Shown: positions 44,047-53,127, counted from the first letter of the stretch. The stretch: 64,000 nucleotides of DNA from Flavicella sp964230805 (GCA_964230805.1 CAXRIA010000034.1:89404-153403); one strand, 5' to 3'. Numbers and translations are program-made. Notes: generated by a model from the sequence alone, not told the origin.

Positions 44047-45426
44047 CTAAACAGGCGGATTCGTCCAATCTTCGAAGCAATCGTTGTTTGGTTCCCACAA
44101 TTCAATTTTGTTTCCATCGAGATCTAAAATCCATGCGAATTTTCCATAACTGAAACTTTCTGGATTGCCAAGAATGACAACTCCTTCTTTTTGAAGATCG
44201 GCCAGAAGGCGGTCCAAATTTACAACGCGGTAATTGAGCATGAATTCTTTTTTGGAAGGCTCAAAATAATTACTTTCTTCTTTGAAAGGACTCCATTGTG
44301 TTGTCGCATTTTGGTTTTGATGATCTTTCCACCAAAAGGTGCTTCCCTGAGAATCTATCTCAAACCCCAAATGTTTTTGATACCATTTTTTTGTTTCTTC
44401 AAGATTTTTGGTTTTGAAAAAAACACCGCCTATACCGGTGACTTTTCTATCGAGAGAAGGCTTGTTTCGTACGGGTTTTGTGTGAATATTAAAAAAAAGC
44501 GAAGCTATTTTTTCAACACAGGTCTGTGCAAGTTTTTCTTTAGATTCCACAGTCCATCCCGCAACGTGGGGAGAGAGCAATACTTGATCAGAGCGGATAA
44601 GATATTCGAATGCTGTGGGTAAATTTTTATTTTCAAATAAATTTTCAAAAGAGCTTTTTTCGTATTCCAGTACATCCAAACACGCGCCTAAAATTTTCCC
44701 TTTTTCCAAGGCTTCAACCAAATGGTCAGTTACCACAGCAGAACCTCTTGCCGTATTGATCAAATAAAAGGGTTTTTTAAAGAGATGAATCAAATCACGA
44801 TTGATCATTTTGTCTGACAATTCGTTGAAAGGCGTATGAATACTCAATACATCTGCTTTTTCTTGAATTTCTGTAAGTGTCGTTTGTCGACAATTTGCAT
44901 CGCCGACATCTTCTTTGATGTCATAGCACAAAACTTCCACGTCAAAACCTTGCAATTTTTTTGCAAAGGATTTGCCCATATTCCCATAGCCGATCAGTCC
45001 AATTGTTTTTCCCTCTAATTCTAGACCTCGATTTGCTTCGCGCAACCATTTTCCTTGTCGAATTTGTTCGTCGGCTTGTTTGAGTTTGTTAAACAATGAC
45101 AGCAACATTCCCAAAGCGTGTTCTCCCACAGCATTTCTATTTCCTTCGGGAGCAGAAATCAAACGAACCCCCTTTTTTTTTGCATACACAACATCGATGC
45201 TTTCTAACCCAGCACCCACACGAGCAATAAATTTCAGTTGCGTTGCTTTGTCCAAAAAAGGTTTGTCTATTTTGAACCGAGAGCGAATAACGATGCCGTC
45301 ATATAGATGGATTTTTGCTTCAATTTCTTCCTTAGAAGAAGAAAAATCTTCTTCATTGACACAACCTAATTTCTGCAAATTATGTTGTAGAATAGGATGA
45401 TTGCTATCGATGTGTAAAACCCTCAT
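44047..45426 (-). CDS. D-2-hydroxyacid dehydrogenase (SerA-like) fused to a VOC/glyoxalase-type domain
   Basis: The 459-residue protein has two parts. Residues 1-320 are an NAD-dependent D-2-hydroxyacid dehydrogenase with GLIGYGNMGKSF (about 143-154) and the catalytic triad Arg227 (NTARG), Glu254 (DVLE), His287 (SPHVAG). It is closest to phosphoglycerate dehydrogenases but lacks an ACT domain. Residues about 328-455 form a VOC-type domain (GIGGVFFKTKNLEETKKWYQKHLGFE to LDLDGNKIELWEP). The frame is open throughout, with no internal start motif at the join. The VOC half is normally a separate protein in this group. It lies 83 bases after panB and may be co-transcribed. Confidence 0.85.
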   Translation of the reverse strand: MRVLHIDSNHPILQHNLQKLGCVNEEDFSSSKEEIEAKIHLYDGIVIRSRFKIDKPFLDKATQLKFIARVGAGLESIDVVYAKKKGVRLISAPEGNRNAVGEHALGMLLSLFNKLKQADEQIRQGKWLREANRGLELEGKTIGLIGYGNMGKSFAKKLQGFDVEVLCYDIKEDVGDANCRQTTLTEIQEKADVLSIHTPFNELSDKMINRDLIHLFKKPFYLINTARGSAVVTDHLVEALEKGKILGACLDVLEYEKSSFENLFENKNLPTAFEYLIRSDQVLLSPHVAGWTVESKEKLAQTCVEKIASLFFNIHTKPVRNKPSLDRKVTGIGGVFFKTKNLEETKKWYQKHLGFEIDSQGSTFWWKDHQNQNATTQWSPFKEESNYFEPSKKEFMLNYRVVNLDRLLADLQKEGVVILGNPESFSYGKFAWILDLDGNKIELWEPNNDCFEDWTNPPV

Positions 45427-45509
45427 AATTTTAGTTACTAGATGATCTGTTCGAGTTGTTTTGTCGCATTGGCTCGCGAAAAAAATCGTATTTGATAGAG
45501 ATTTCCTTT

Positions 45510-46328
45510 TTAATACTGTTCTTCGTTGTTCGGGAAATTTTTTGATTTCACATCTTTGCTGTACTGTCGAAATGCATTAGACATGTCTTCAAAAAGATTC
45601 AAATAGCGTCGTAAAAATCGAGGATGGAATTCATGAGTCATGCCCACCATATCGTGGGTTACCAATACCTGTCCATCGACATTTGAACCTGCACCTATCC
45701 CAATGACAGGTATTTGCAATTCTTGCGCTACTTTTTGCGCCAATGCCGCAGGTACTTTTTCCAAAACAATGGAGAAGCATCCCATTTTTTCTAGAGATTT
45801 TGCATCTTTGATTAATTTTTCTGCTTCGGCTTCGGCTTTCGCTCTTACCGTGTAGGTTCCAAATTTATAAATTGATTGAGGCGTAAGTCCGAGGTGTCCC
45901 ATGACGGGAATTCCCGCCCCTAAAATTTTTTTAATCGAGTCTTTGATTTCTTTGCCTCCTTCTAATTTTACAGCATGTCCTCCCGATTCTTTCATGATTC
46001 GGATGGCAGATCTCAAGGCAATTTTTGGATCCGATTGATAGCTTCCAAAAGGCAAGTCAACAACAACCAAACTTCGTTGAGAAGCTCTGACAACCGAACT
46101 AGCGTGGTAAATCATTTGATCCAAAGTAATGGGAAGTGTCGTCTCATGCCCCGCCATGACATTGGAAGCAGAGTCGCCCACAAGAATGACATCAATATTT
46201 GCCGCATCTACAATTTTTGCCATGGTGTAATCATAGGCGGTTAACATGGAGATTTTTTCTCCATTTTTTTTCATTTCAATCAATGAATTCGTGGTGACGC
46301 GCTTGTATTGCTTTTTCGTTGATGACAT
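45510..46328 (-). CDS. panB: 3-methyl-2-oxobutanoate hydroxymethyltransferase
   Basis: PanB adds a hydroxymethyl group to 2-oxoisovalerate in pantothenate and coenzyme A synthesis. The 272-residue protein has MLTAYDYTMAKIVD, the metal site VGDSASNVMAG, GIPVMGHLGLTPQ and VIGIGAGSNVDGQ. Everything expected is present. Confidence 0.95.
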   Translation of the reverse strand: MSSTKKQYKRVTTNSLIEMKKNGEKISMLTAYDYTMAKIVDAANIDVILVGDSASNVMAGHETTLPITLDQMIYHASSVVRASQRSLVVVDLPFGSYQSDPKIALRSAIRIMKESGGHAVKLEGGKEIKDSIKKILGAGIPVMGHLGLTPQSIYKFGTYTVRAKAEAEAEKLIKDAKSLEKMGCFSIVLEKVPAALAQKVAQELQIPVIGIGAGSNVDGQVLVTHDMVGMTHEFHPRFLRRYLNLFEDMSNAFRQYSKDVKSKNFPNNEEQY

Positions 46329-46354
46329 TTTTGAAAAAATTAAAATTCAAGTGG

Positions 46355-46362
46355 TAAAAATA
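46355..46362 (-). promoter_or_regulatory. Possible promoter -7 element for panB
   Basis: On the minus strand this reads TATTTTTA, one mismatch from TAnnTTTG, 26 bases before the panB ATG. A TTG lies about 24 bases further upstream, slightly too far. Confidence 0.35.
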
Positions 46363-46502
46363 CGCAAATCTTCGCAGATTACTGGTCAAGAATGTTTTGA
46401 AACGTAAAATAGGGTTGGAAAAGAAAGTGGTGATTTTCCATAAAAAGCACAGAACTTTCCGTATCTTGACCACAAGAAAAATAGCTAAAAAAGAAATTAA
46501 TT

Positions 46503-47072
46503 ATGACGACATATGCCAAACATGGTCTGCGTCCTGATCAATGGATAGATTTGTATGCGGACTATCTTTACAATTATTCCATTTCGAGAGTAGGAAAACC
46601 AGAAATTGCAAAAGACTTGGTACAAGAGACTTTTTTTGCAGGGTTAAAAGCAATGGAAAATTTTGAAGGGAAAGCAAGTGAGCGAACTTGGTTGGTGGCC
46701 ATTTTGAAAAGAAAAATAATTGATTATTATCGCAAGGTCAACTCGAAAAAAGGAAAATCTGAAGTTCGAATGAATTTTTACCGAGATGGTGCAAAGGAAG
46801 GAGATTGGTTGGAAGAAAGAGTTCCCCAAACATGGGGGAGTGATGCCGATAAAAAAATAGAAAATGAAGAACTTGGAAACACATTGGAAGCTTGCATTGA
46901 AAAGTTGCCGGAGAAATACGCCATGGTTTTTAAAATGAAAACACTGCGCGATTTTTCTACCGATCAAATTTGTAAAGAGTTGGACATTACCTCGTCCAAT
47001 TTATGGGTCATTATTCACAGAGCAAGAACCCAGTTGAGAAGATGTATGGAAGACAATTGGTTTGTAAAATAA
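46503..47072 (+). CDS. ECF-type RNA polymerase sigma factor
   Basis: The 189-residue protein has sigma region 2 (about residues 15-80, with DLVQETFFAGLKAM and FEGKASERTWLVAILKRKIIDYY) and region 4 (about 125-185, LEACIEKLPEKYAMVFKMKTL and a helix-turn-helix with SSNLWVIIHRARTQLRR). A 45-residue linker joins them. It should direct transcription of a small regulon under a specific signal. A cysteine-rich partner gene begins 7 bases after its stop. Confidence 0.92.
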   Translation: MTTYAKHGLRPDQWIDLYADYLYNYSISRVGKPEIAKDLVQETFFAGLKAMENFEGKASERTWLVAILKRKIIDYYRKVNSKKGKSEVRMNFYRDGAKEGDWLEERVPQTWGSDADKKIENEELGNTLEACIEKLPEKYAMVFKMKTLRDFSTDQICKELDITSSNLWVIIHRARTQLRRCMEDNWFVK

Positions 47073-47079
47073 CAAAGAG

Positions 47080-47349
47080 ATGTTTAATTTTAAAATTTCC
47101 TGCGATCAGGCAACCACCATTTGTGACAAATCCCAATACGGAAAGGCTAATTTGCGAGAGATTCTTCAATTGCGGATGCATTTTTTCAGTTGCAAAATTT
47201 GTAGATTGTACTCAAAGCAAAATAGTTTGATGTCCCGCATAATCAAAACCATGCGTGCAGAACAAACCGTTTGTGCGATGTCTAAAGAGCAGAAAGAAAG
47301 GATGCGTGCAGCCATAGAAAAAAACGCCCGAAAAAAAGACTTAAAATAA
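47080..47349 (+). CDS. Small zinc-anti-sigma-like protein
   Basis: The 89-residue protein has Cys8 and Cys15 near the N-terminus (SCDQATTICDK) and a central HFFSCKICRLYSK, which is the His-x3-Cys-x2-Cys core of zinc anti-sigma (ZAS) domains. No membrane helix is present. Its position 7 bases after an ECF sigma gene makes an anti-sigma or redox/zinc-responsive partner the best reading. Similar flavobacterial proteins are, I recall, sometimes mislabelled as glycine dehydrogenase. The assignment is from motif plus context. Confidence 0.72.
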   Translation: MFNFKISCDQATTICDKSQYGKANLREILQLRMHFFSCKICRLYSKQNSLMSRIIKTMRAEQTVCAMSKEQKERMRAAIEKNARKKDLK

Positions 47350-47368
47350 TACCCCTCAACATTACCCC

Positions 47369-48010
47369 ATGGATTTTTTACCTGAAAAAATTGACAATTA
47401 CGTTGTGGCACATTCCCAACAAGAGCCCGAATTATTGAAGCAGTTGAATCGAGAAACCTGGCAAAAAATATTGAATCCACGAATGCTAAGCGGTGATTTT
47501 CAAGGCAGGGTACTGTCTATGGTATCGAAATTGGTCCAGCCCAAAGTCATTTTAGAAATAGGAACATACACAGGATATTCAGCCTTGTGTATGGCAGAAG
47601 GAATGGCAGCAGGAGGGAAATTACATACCATCGACAAAAATGAAGAATTGTATGATTTTCAAAAAAAATATTTTGAGAAGTCAGAATACGGAAATCAGAT
47701 TGTACAACATGTGGGCAATGCGCTTGAAATAATACCAACCTTGGATGAAAAATTTGATCTGGTTTTTATCGATGCAGACAAATCCAATTACACCAATTAT
47801 TTTAATTTGGTCGTCGATAAAATGAATTCGGGAGGCGTTATTTTGTCGGACAATGTTCTTTGGAGCGGAAAGGTAGTAGCGTCCTTAGATCCAAAAGATA
47901 TCGATACCAAAGCTTTGTTGGCCTACAATAAATACGTGAACGAAGATCCCAGAGTTGAAACAGTGCTGTTACCCATTCGTGATGGGTTGACCATAAGCCG
48001 CGTAAAATAG
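47369..48010 (+). CDS. SAM-dependent O-methyltransferase (caffeoyl-CoA type)
   Basis: The 213-residue protein is a class I methyltransferase of the O-methyltransferase 3 family. The SAM site VILEIGTYTGYSALCMAEG and the metal-binding IDADKSNYTNYF and SDNVLWSG motifs are present. The substrate is unknown; a catechol-type hydroxyl is usual in this family. It follows the zinc protein by 19 bases and could belong to the same unit as the ECF sigma factor. Confidence 0.9.
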   Translation: MDFLPEKIDNYVVAHSQQEPELLKQLNRETWQKILNPRMLSGDFQGRVLSMVSKLVQPKVILEIGTYTGYSALCMAEGMAAGGKLHTIDKNEELYDFQKKYFEKSEYGNQIVQHVGNALEIIPTLDEKFDLVFIDADKSNYTNYFNLVVDKMNSGGVILSDNVLWSGKVVASLDPKDIDTKALLAYNKYVNEDPRVETVLLPIRDGLTISRVK

Positions 48011-48045
48011 ACGCTTTTTAAAAAGGCGAGGTAAAACAAAGGGGT

Positions 48046-48318
48046 TTAAAATTGTCTTTTGATAGGTCCCGTGGCTTCTTCAATGTCTTCTTTGACAGCA
48101 TCTACCTCTTTTTGAATGTCTTTTGTGATGTTTACATCAACCTCGTGTTTTTCAGCGGTATTGTTGATTTCTCTCTTGATGTCGTTGGTCGCATCTTTGA
48201 TTTGGCGCATTCCTTTGCCGAGTCCTCTAGCAATTTCTGGGATTTTATCTGCACCAAAGAGCATGACTACGATCAACAGCACAATCATTATTTCGGGAGC
48301 TCCAATAAACAAAACCAT
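48046..48318 (-). CDS. tatA: Twin-arginine translocase subunit TatA/TatE
   Basis: The 90-residue protein has the TatA layout: a short membrane helix (APEIMIVLLIVVMLF), the hinge FGADKIPEIARGLGKG, an amphipathic helix and a charged tail. TatA forms the pore for folded proteins. I use ATG 48318 rather than the GTG at 48336, because a perfect -7 element starts at 48336. No tatC is in the window. Confidence 0.9.
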   Translation of the reverse strand: MVLFIGAPEIMIVLLIVVMLFGADKIPEIARGLGKGMRQIKDATNDIKREINNTAEKHEVDVNITKDIQKEVDAVKEDIEEATGPIKRQF

Positions 48319-48335
48319 GGTAAAAATAATTTCCA

Positions 48336-48343
48336 CAAATATA
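48336..48343 (-). promoter_or_regulatory. Promoter -7 element for tatA
   Basis: On the minus strand this reads TATATTTG, a perfect TAnnTTTG match 17 bases before the ATG at 48318. Confidence 0.55.
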
Positions 48344-48397
48344 GGGATTTGTCACGACTTGAAGCTTTGATTTTAGGAAATAGCTTTCGCATAAAAA

Positions 48398-48430
48398 TTG
48401 CGATCGATCCTTGATATTTGCTTATTTTTG
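48398..48430 (+). promoter_or_regulatory. Promoter for the orphan gene at 48459
   Basis: TTG at 48398-48400, a 22-base spacer and TATTTTTG at 48423-48430 match the consensus. It rules out the TTG at 48411 as a start and supports ATG 48459. Confidence 0.6.
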
Positions 48431-48458
48431 TCACAGCAAATTCAAAAAACACCTTTGC

Positions 48459-48878
48459 ATGAACGCCAAAATTCAAGAATACATAGATCACACATTACGC
48501 AACATCGCGATTGTTGAGGAAATCGAAGCAGTGGGCTTCGAAGGCATTAAAATTTACGATTTTCGAACCCATCATGAAAATGGAAAAGATTTTACACACC
48601 AGAATGGAGAAAATTATGGTTTGGCTTATTTAAATGCAATAACAGAAGAAAGCGCCAAAAAAATTTCGAGAGAACTCAAAAAAAACAAGAATCTTACCGT
48701 GAAAAGCTTGAAAGAATTTGTGGAAAGACAACGATTGAAGTGCTATGTAAAAGGAGGATCTAAGTCCTTTTTGACCTGGGAAAAAGGCGATGAGGGTGTT
48801 CTTTACCTTGAATTCAATGATGAGAAAAAAACAATGGTTCCGCGTTTTGTGAATGAAAGCGCTAGAGGTCGAAGTTAA
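48459..48878 (+). CDS. Hypothetical 139-residue protein
   Basis: I do not recognise this protein. It is soluble, charged and probably alpha/beta, starting MNAKIQEYIDHTLRN. The segments KIYDFRTHHENGKDFTHQN and RELKKNKNLTVKSLKEF look ordered. The C-terminus VNESARGRS is basic. No signal peptide or membrane helix is seen. Its 3' end overlaps the convergent SpoU methyltransferase gene by 17 bases. A clear promoter supports it being a real gene. Confidence 0.7.
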   Translation: MNAKIQEYIDHTLRNIAIVEEIEAVGFEGIKIYDFRTHHENGKDFTHQNGENYGLAYLNAITEESAKKISRELKKNKNLTVKSLKEFVERQRLKCYVKGGSKSFLTWEKGDEGVLYLEFNDEKKTMVPRFVNESARGRS

Positions 48879-49323
48879 ATTTTGTTTGTCGATCGTACAT
48901 CACAATACTCCCAGCAACCGCCACGTTCAAACTCAGAGGCGTGTCAAATTTTACAAGATGGTGTGATTTTTGGATTGCAATTTTTGGGAGTCCATGATCC
49001 TCAGCCCCCAACAAATAGACACAGCGTTTGGGATGTTCAAATGTTTCCAAAGGCACTGCTTGTTCGTCCAGTTCTACCCCAACCAGCATCGCTCCTTTGG
49101 GCAACTGTTGGTAGAAATCTTCAAAAGTATGGTAATGAAAATAGGGCATGGCACCTACTGCTTTGTGTGTGTCGCAGGCTTGTTTTGCATAACGATTTCC
49201 AATGGTGAATATATAACTAGCACCCATGTTTTGAGCAGAACGCCACAGGACACCAAGGTTTTCTGGCGTTTTTCCATTCTGAATACCGATTCCGAAAAAT
49301 CCTTGCTTTAGGTTGTCAATCAT
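48862..49323 (-). CDS. SpoU/TrmH-family RNA methyltransferase
   Basis: The 153-residue protein is a SPOUT methyltransferase that 2'-O-methylates RNA. The short length matches TrmL-like enzymes acting on tRNA wobble positions. Motifs are the start FGIGIQNGKTPENLGVLWRS, the knot region LLGAEDHGLP, and DTPLSLNVAVAGSIVMYD. It lies 43 bases after mutS on the same strand and may share its transcript. Confidence 0.88.
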   Translation of the reverse strand: MIDNLKQGFFGIGIQNGKTPENLGVLWRSAQNMGASYIFTIGNRYAKQACDTHKAVGAMPYFHYHTFEDFYQQLPKGAMLVGVELDEQAVPLETFEHPKRCVYLLGAEDHGLPKIAIQKSHHLVKFDTPLSLNVAVAGSIVMYDRQTKFNFDL

Positions 49324-49366
49324 ATTTTACTAGGTACGATGCTGTCTTTATTCGACCAGACAACGT

Positions 49367-51979
49367 TTATTTTTTTGTCAACATTCTTTTGATTTCATTC
49401 AATTTCATGAGCGCTTCAATAGGCGTCAAGGAATCTATGTTGGTCGTTAGAATTTCTTCTTTGATATCTTCCAACAAAGGGTCGTCTAATTTGAAAAAAC
49501 TCAATTGCAAATCTTCCGCTGCAGTGGCAGACTGTAATTTCTCTTTTATGTGCTCTTGGGTATGCGTTTTTTCCAATTGTTTGAGCATCTTATTGGCTCT
49601 GTGAATCACTTGTGATGGCATTCCTGCCAGTTTTGCGACGTGAATTCCAAAACTATGTTCACTACCCCCGGGAATTAACTTTCGTAAAAAAATGACATTG
49701 TCTTTTAGCTCCTTCACGGAAACGTTGAAGTTTTTAATCCGGTCAAAGGTGTTGGTCATGTCATTCAGTTCATGGTAATGGGTGGCAAACAAGGTTTTGG
49801 CAGCACTTGGATGTTCGTGTAAGTACTCTGCAATGGCCCATGCAATGGAAATACCATCATAGGTACTTGTTCCCCGTCCAATTTCGTCCAAAAGGATAAG
49901 ACTTCGTTCCGAAACATTGTTTAAGATGCTCGCCGTTTCGTTCATTTCTACCATAAAAGTAGACTCGCCCATCGAAATATTATCACTGGCGCCTACGCGA
50001 GTAAATATTTTATCAACAACCCCAATCTTTGCATTTTGTGCAGGGACGTAGCTTCCCATTTGGGCCAATAAGACAATCAAAGCAGTTTGTCTCAAGATGG
50101 CAGACTTACCAGACATGTTGGGTCCAGTAATCATAATGATTTGTTGTGATGTTCGATTCAATACCACATCGTTGGCGATGTATTCTTCTCCAATCGGCAG
50201 TTGTTTTTCAATTACAGGGTGACGCCCATTTTTTATTTCTAAATCAGTGGTATCGTCTAAAACAGGACGTACATAACTGTTGTCTATAGCGGTTTTGGCA
50301 AAAGAGCGCAAGCAATCTATTTGAGCTATCAATTGCGCATTTTGCTGCATGTCTTTGATGTGTGTCGTCAAAAACTGTACAAGATTGCTATAAATTTCTT
50401 GCTCCAGTTTGCCGATTTTTTCTTCGGCTCCAAGAATTTTTGTTTCGTATTCTTTGAGCTCTTCGGTAATGTAACGTTCCGCACTTACCAATGTTTGTTT
50501 ACGAATCCACTCCTCTGGCACCTTGTCTTTGTGTGTGTTTCGGACTTCGATGTAGTATCCGAAAACATTGTTAAAAGCAATTTTGAGAGAGGGGATGCCA
50601 GTGCGCGCTGACTCGCGCTTGAGCAGGTCGTCTAAATAATCTTTTCCAGAATTGGAAACCGCTCTTAAATCATCCAATTCTGGCGAAACACCATCAGCAA
50701 TGCTATTGCCTTTTAAAATGTTTACAGGAGCGTCCTCAAAAAGTGTCTTTTCAATTTTTTCTCGAACAGCCAGGCAATCGTTTAATTGATTTCCCATCGT
50801 TTGCAAGGAGGCGTTTTTACTTTTTTCTGCAGTCTCTTTGATGGGAAGAATTGCCTTCAAAGAGTTTTTTAGGGAAATGACTTCCCGAGGATTTATTTTT
50901 CCAGTGGCCACCTTGGAAACAAGTCGTTCAATATCACTTATTTGTTGTGTTTGATAGGTGACAAGATCAAAAAAAGAAGGCGTGTCTATCAAATATTTTA
51001 CAAGATCTTGTCTTTCGTTGATTTCTGTGAGGTTTTTCAAGGGCAAGGCCAACCATCTTCGGAGCAAACGGCCACCCATCGGTGAAATTGTATTGTCAAT
51101 CACGTCTAATAAAGTGACTGCGTTGGCCTCTTTGGAAGCGTACAGCTCTAAATTTCTGAGCGTAAATCGATCCATCCAAACGAAATTATTTTCTTGGATC
51201 CGTTGGATAGATGAGATGTGTTGTATGCGATTGTGTTGCGTTTCAGACAAGTAATGCAGAATGGCACCTGCGGAAACAATGCCTGCTGTCAATGCATCGA
51301 TTCCAAAACCTTTCAGGGAGTTGACCTGGAAATGGTTTGTCAAACTCTCCTTGGCAAAATCAATTTGAAATACCCAATCGTCCAAATAAAAGGTATGGAA
51401 TTCTGTTCCGAAGACATTTGCAAATTCTTGTCGGTGTTGCTTTTGAACCAGTACTTCACTCGGCTGAAAATTTTGTAACAATTTATCGACGTATGTATCT
51501 GTGCCTTGTGCGGTAAAAAAGGTTCCTGTCGAGACATCTAAAAAAGAAACCCCTCGTTGTTTTTTGTCAAAATGGACGGCTGCTAAGTAGTTGTTTGCTT
51601 TCGATTGTAAAACTTCGTCATTGAAAGAAACTCCAGGCGTTATCAACTCTGTGACACCACGTTTGACAATTTTTTTGGTCATTTTGGGGTCCTCTAATTG
51701 ATCGCAGATGGCAACGCGCAGACCTGCTTTGACCAGCTTGGGCAAATACGTATTCAATGAATGATGCGGAAAACCTGCCAAGGCAGTTTCTGACTCGCTG
51801 CCTGCGCCTCGTTTGGTGAGTGTTATGTTTAAAATGCGAGCACAATTGATGGCATCTTCTCCAAAAGTTTCGTAAAAGTCACCCACTCGAAACAACAACA
51901 TAGCATCTGGGTATTTTATTTTAATACCGTTGTATTGCTTCATTAAAGGGGTTTCTTTTTTCACTTTCGTTTTTGCCAA
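49367..51979 (-). CDS. mutS: DNA mismatch repair protein MutS
   Basis: MutS recognises mismatches and starts repair. The 870-residue protein has the N-terminal mismatch-binding loop FRVGDFYETFGEDA (Phe-x-Glu) and a C-terminal ATPase with Walker A GPNMSGKSAI at about residue 617, then DEIGRGTSTYDG and FATHYHEL. The start codon is TTG at 51979: the peptide MAKTKVKKETPLMKQYN fits the family N-terminus better than beginning at the ATG 12 codons later (MKQYN). Confidence 0.96.
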   Translation of the reverse strand: MAKTKVKKETPLMKQYNGIKIKYPDAMLLFRVGDFYETFGEDAINCARILNITLTKRGAGSESETALAGFPHHSLNTYLPKLVKAGLRVAICDQLEDPKMTKKIVKRGVTELITPGVSFNDEVLQSKANNYLAAVHFDKKQRGVSFLDVSTGTFFTAQGTDTYVDKLLQNFQPSEVLVQKQHRQEFANVFGTEFHTFYLDDWVFQIDFAKESLTNHFQVNSLKGFGIDALTAGIVSAGAILHYLSETQHNRIQHISSIQRIQENNFVWMDRFTLRNLELYASKEANAVTLLDVIDNTISPMGGRLLRRWLALPLKNLTEINERQDLVKYLIDTPSFFDLVTYQTQQISDIERLVSKVATGKINPREVISLKNSLKAILPIKETAEKSKNASLQTMGNQLNDCLAVREKIEKTLFEDAPVNILKGNSIADGVSPELDDLRAVSNSGKDYLDDLLKRESARTGIPSLKIAFNNVFGYYIEVRNTHKDKVPEEWIRKQTLVSAERYITEELKEYETKILGAEEKIGKLEQEIYSNLVQFLTTHIKDMQQNAQLIAQIDCLRSFAKTAIDNSYVRPVLDDTTDLEIKNGRHPVIEKQLPIGEEYIANDVVLNRTSQQIIMITGPNMSGKSAILRQTALIVLLAQMGSYVPAQNAKIGVVDKIFTRVGASDNISMGESTFMVEMNETASILNNVSERSLILLDEIGRGTSTYDGISIAWAIAEYLHEHPSAAKTLFATHYHELNDMTNTFDRIKNFNVSVKELKDNVIFLRKLIPGGSEHSFGIHVAKLAGMPSQVIHRANKMLKQLEKTHTQEHIKEKLQSATAAEDLQLSFFKLDDPLLEDIKEEILTTNIDSLTPIEALMKLNEIKRMLTKK

Positions 51980-52146
51980 AATAATCGAATTTAATGCGTT
52001 GTTGCGAATTTACGTTTTTTGACTTTTAACAGCAAGAGATAAAACGCTTGGTCAGCGAAAGTTGTCAAATAGAGGTTATGGGATTTTCAACACTTTTCTA
52101 AGAACTTGTTCTAAAATGTCAATAGAAAAGAGTTTGTATGACAATT

Positions 52147-52890
52147 TTAAAGCCCTCTTTCTTTTTTGATTTGCTCGTAGGCTTCTTGAATTTTCAAGAA
52201 TTTTTCTTCCGCACCTTTCAGATGTTCAACACCCAAATGTTTTACCTTGTCGGGATGGTGTTTTTTCACCATTTTTCGATAGGCAGTTTTGAGTTCTTTG
52301 TCAGTCGCTGTTTTTTCGATTTCTAATATTTTGTAGGCGCTTTCTGAATCGTTGTAAAACATCGCTTTGATCGAGTCAAAGTCGTAAGAATTGATGTTGA
52401 GGTAGCCTGCTATTTTTTGCAGCATGTGCAATTCCTCAGGGGTTACAACTTCGTCCGCTTTGGCCAAGGCAAATAAATAATGCATTAATTGCAGGCGAGA
52501 GGCGTGTTGCATTTGTTGTCGAATTTGCAAAGAAATTTGGCGTACGGAAACATCTTTGTTTTGCATCATTCCTTTGAACAGTCGAAATGCATGATTTGCT
52601 CGCTCTTTACCATACATTTTTACAAAATAAGCTCGGACAAAATCCAGTTCGCGAGGATCTATTTTCCCATCTGCTTTGATCACAAAAGACGAGAGCATTA
52701 GCAAGCTAATTTCAAAATCACCCGAATGTGTTGTGTAGGAATGACGATTTGCCTGCGCTCGAAAATCTTGCAGGTCTTTCTGTGAAAACCCATCAATCAC
52801 ATTGCCAATCATATAACCTAAGAAAGCTCCGATAGGCCCTCCAAAAGACCATCCCAATCCAGCGCCCAACCATTTCGTAAAACTTGCCAT
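52147..52890 (-). CDS. TerB and DnaJ domain protein (DjlA-like)
   Basis: The 247-residue protein begins with a Gly-rich hydrophobic segment (WLGAGLGWSFGGPIGAFLGYMIGN) that may insert in a membrane as in DjlA. A TerB-like helical domain follows (about 55-165), and a C-terminal J domain has HPDKV, so it should stimulate a DnaK-type chaperone. The start at 52890 was chosen so that the glycine-zipper segment is N-terminal. It is monocistronic. Confidence 0.85.
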   Translation of the reverse strand: MASFTKWLGAGLGWSFGGPIGAFLGYMIGNVIDGFSQKDLQDFRAQANRHSYTTHSGDFEISLLMLSSFVIKADGKIDPRELDFVRAYFVKMYGKERANHAFRLFKGMMQNKDVSVRQISLQIRQQMQHASRLQLMHYLFALAKADEVVTPEELHMLQKIAGYLNINSYDFDSIKAMFYNDSESAYKILEIEKTATDKELKTAYRKMVKKHHPDKVKHLGVEHLKGAEEKFLKIQEAYEQIKKERGL

Positions 52891-53086
52891 GTTCTGTTGA
52901 TTTTTAGATTGCAAATATAGGTTTTCTCTTTTTTTCGCAAATTTCAATGACGTTAAGAAAGTCTTAATTCCGGCATGGGGCTTTTTTGGGTTGGAAATAG
53001 GCTATGAATCTCTTGTGAGAAGTAATACAAAGCACGTAAAATGAAGATCTCACATGTCAAAACATACATATTCCTAAAGCAATGCG

Positions 53087-53094
53087 TATCTTTG
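53087..53094 (+). promoter_or_regulatory. Promoter -7 element for the bacilliredoxin gene
   Basis: TATCTTTG is a perfect TAnnTTTG match 33 bases before the ATG at 53128. The 237-base gap upstream shows nothing else I can assign. Confidence 0.55.
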
Positions 53095-53127
53095 CTGCTC
53101 GAAATTTAATATTTAAAGAGATAAAAT

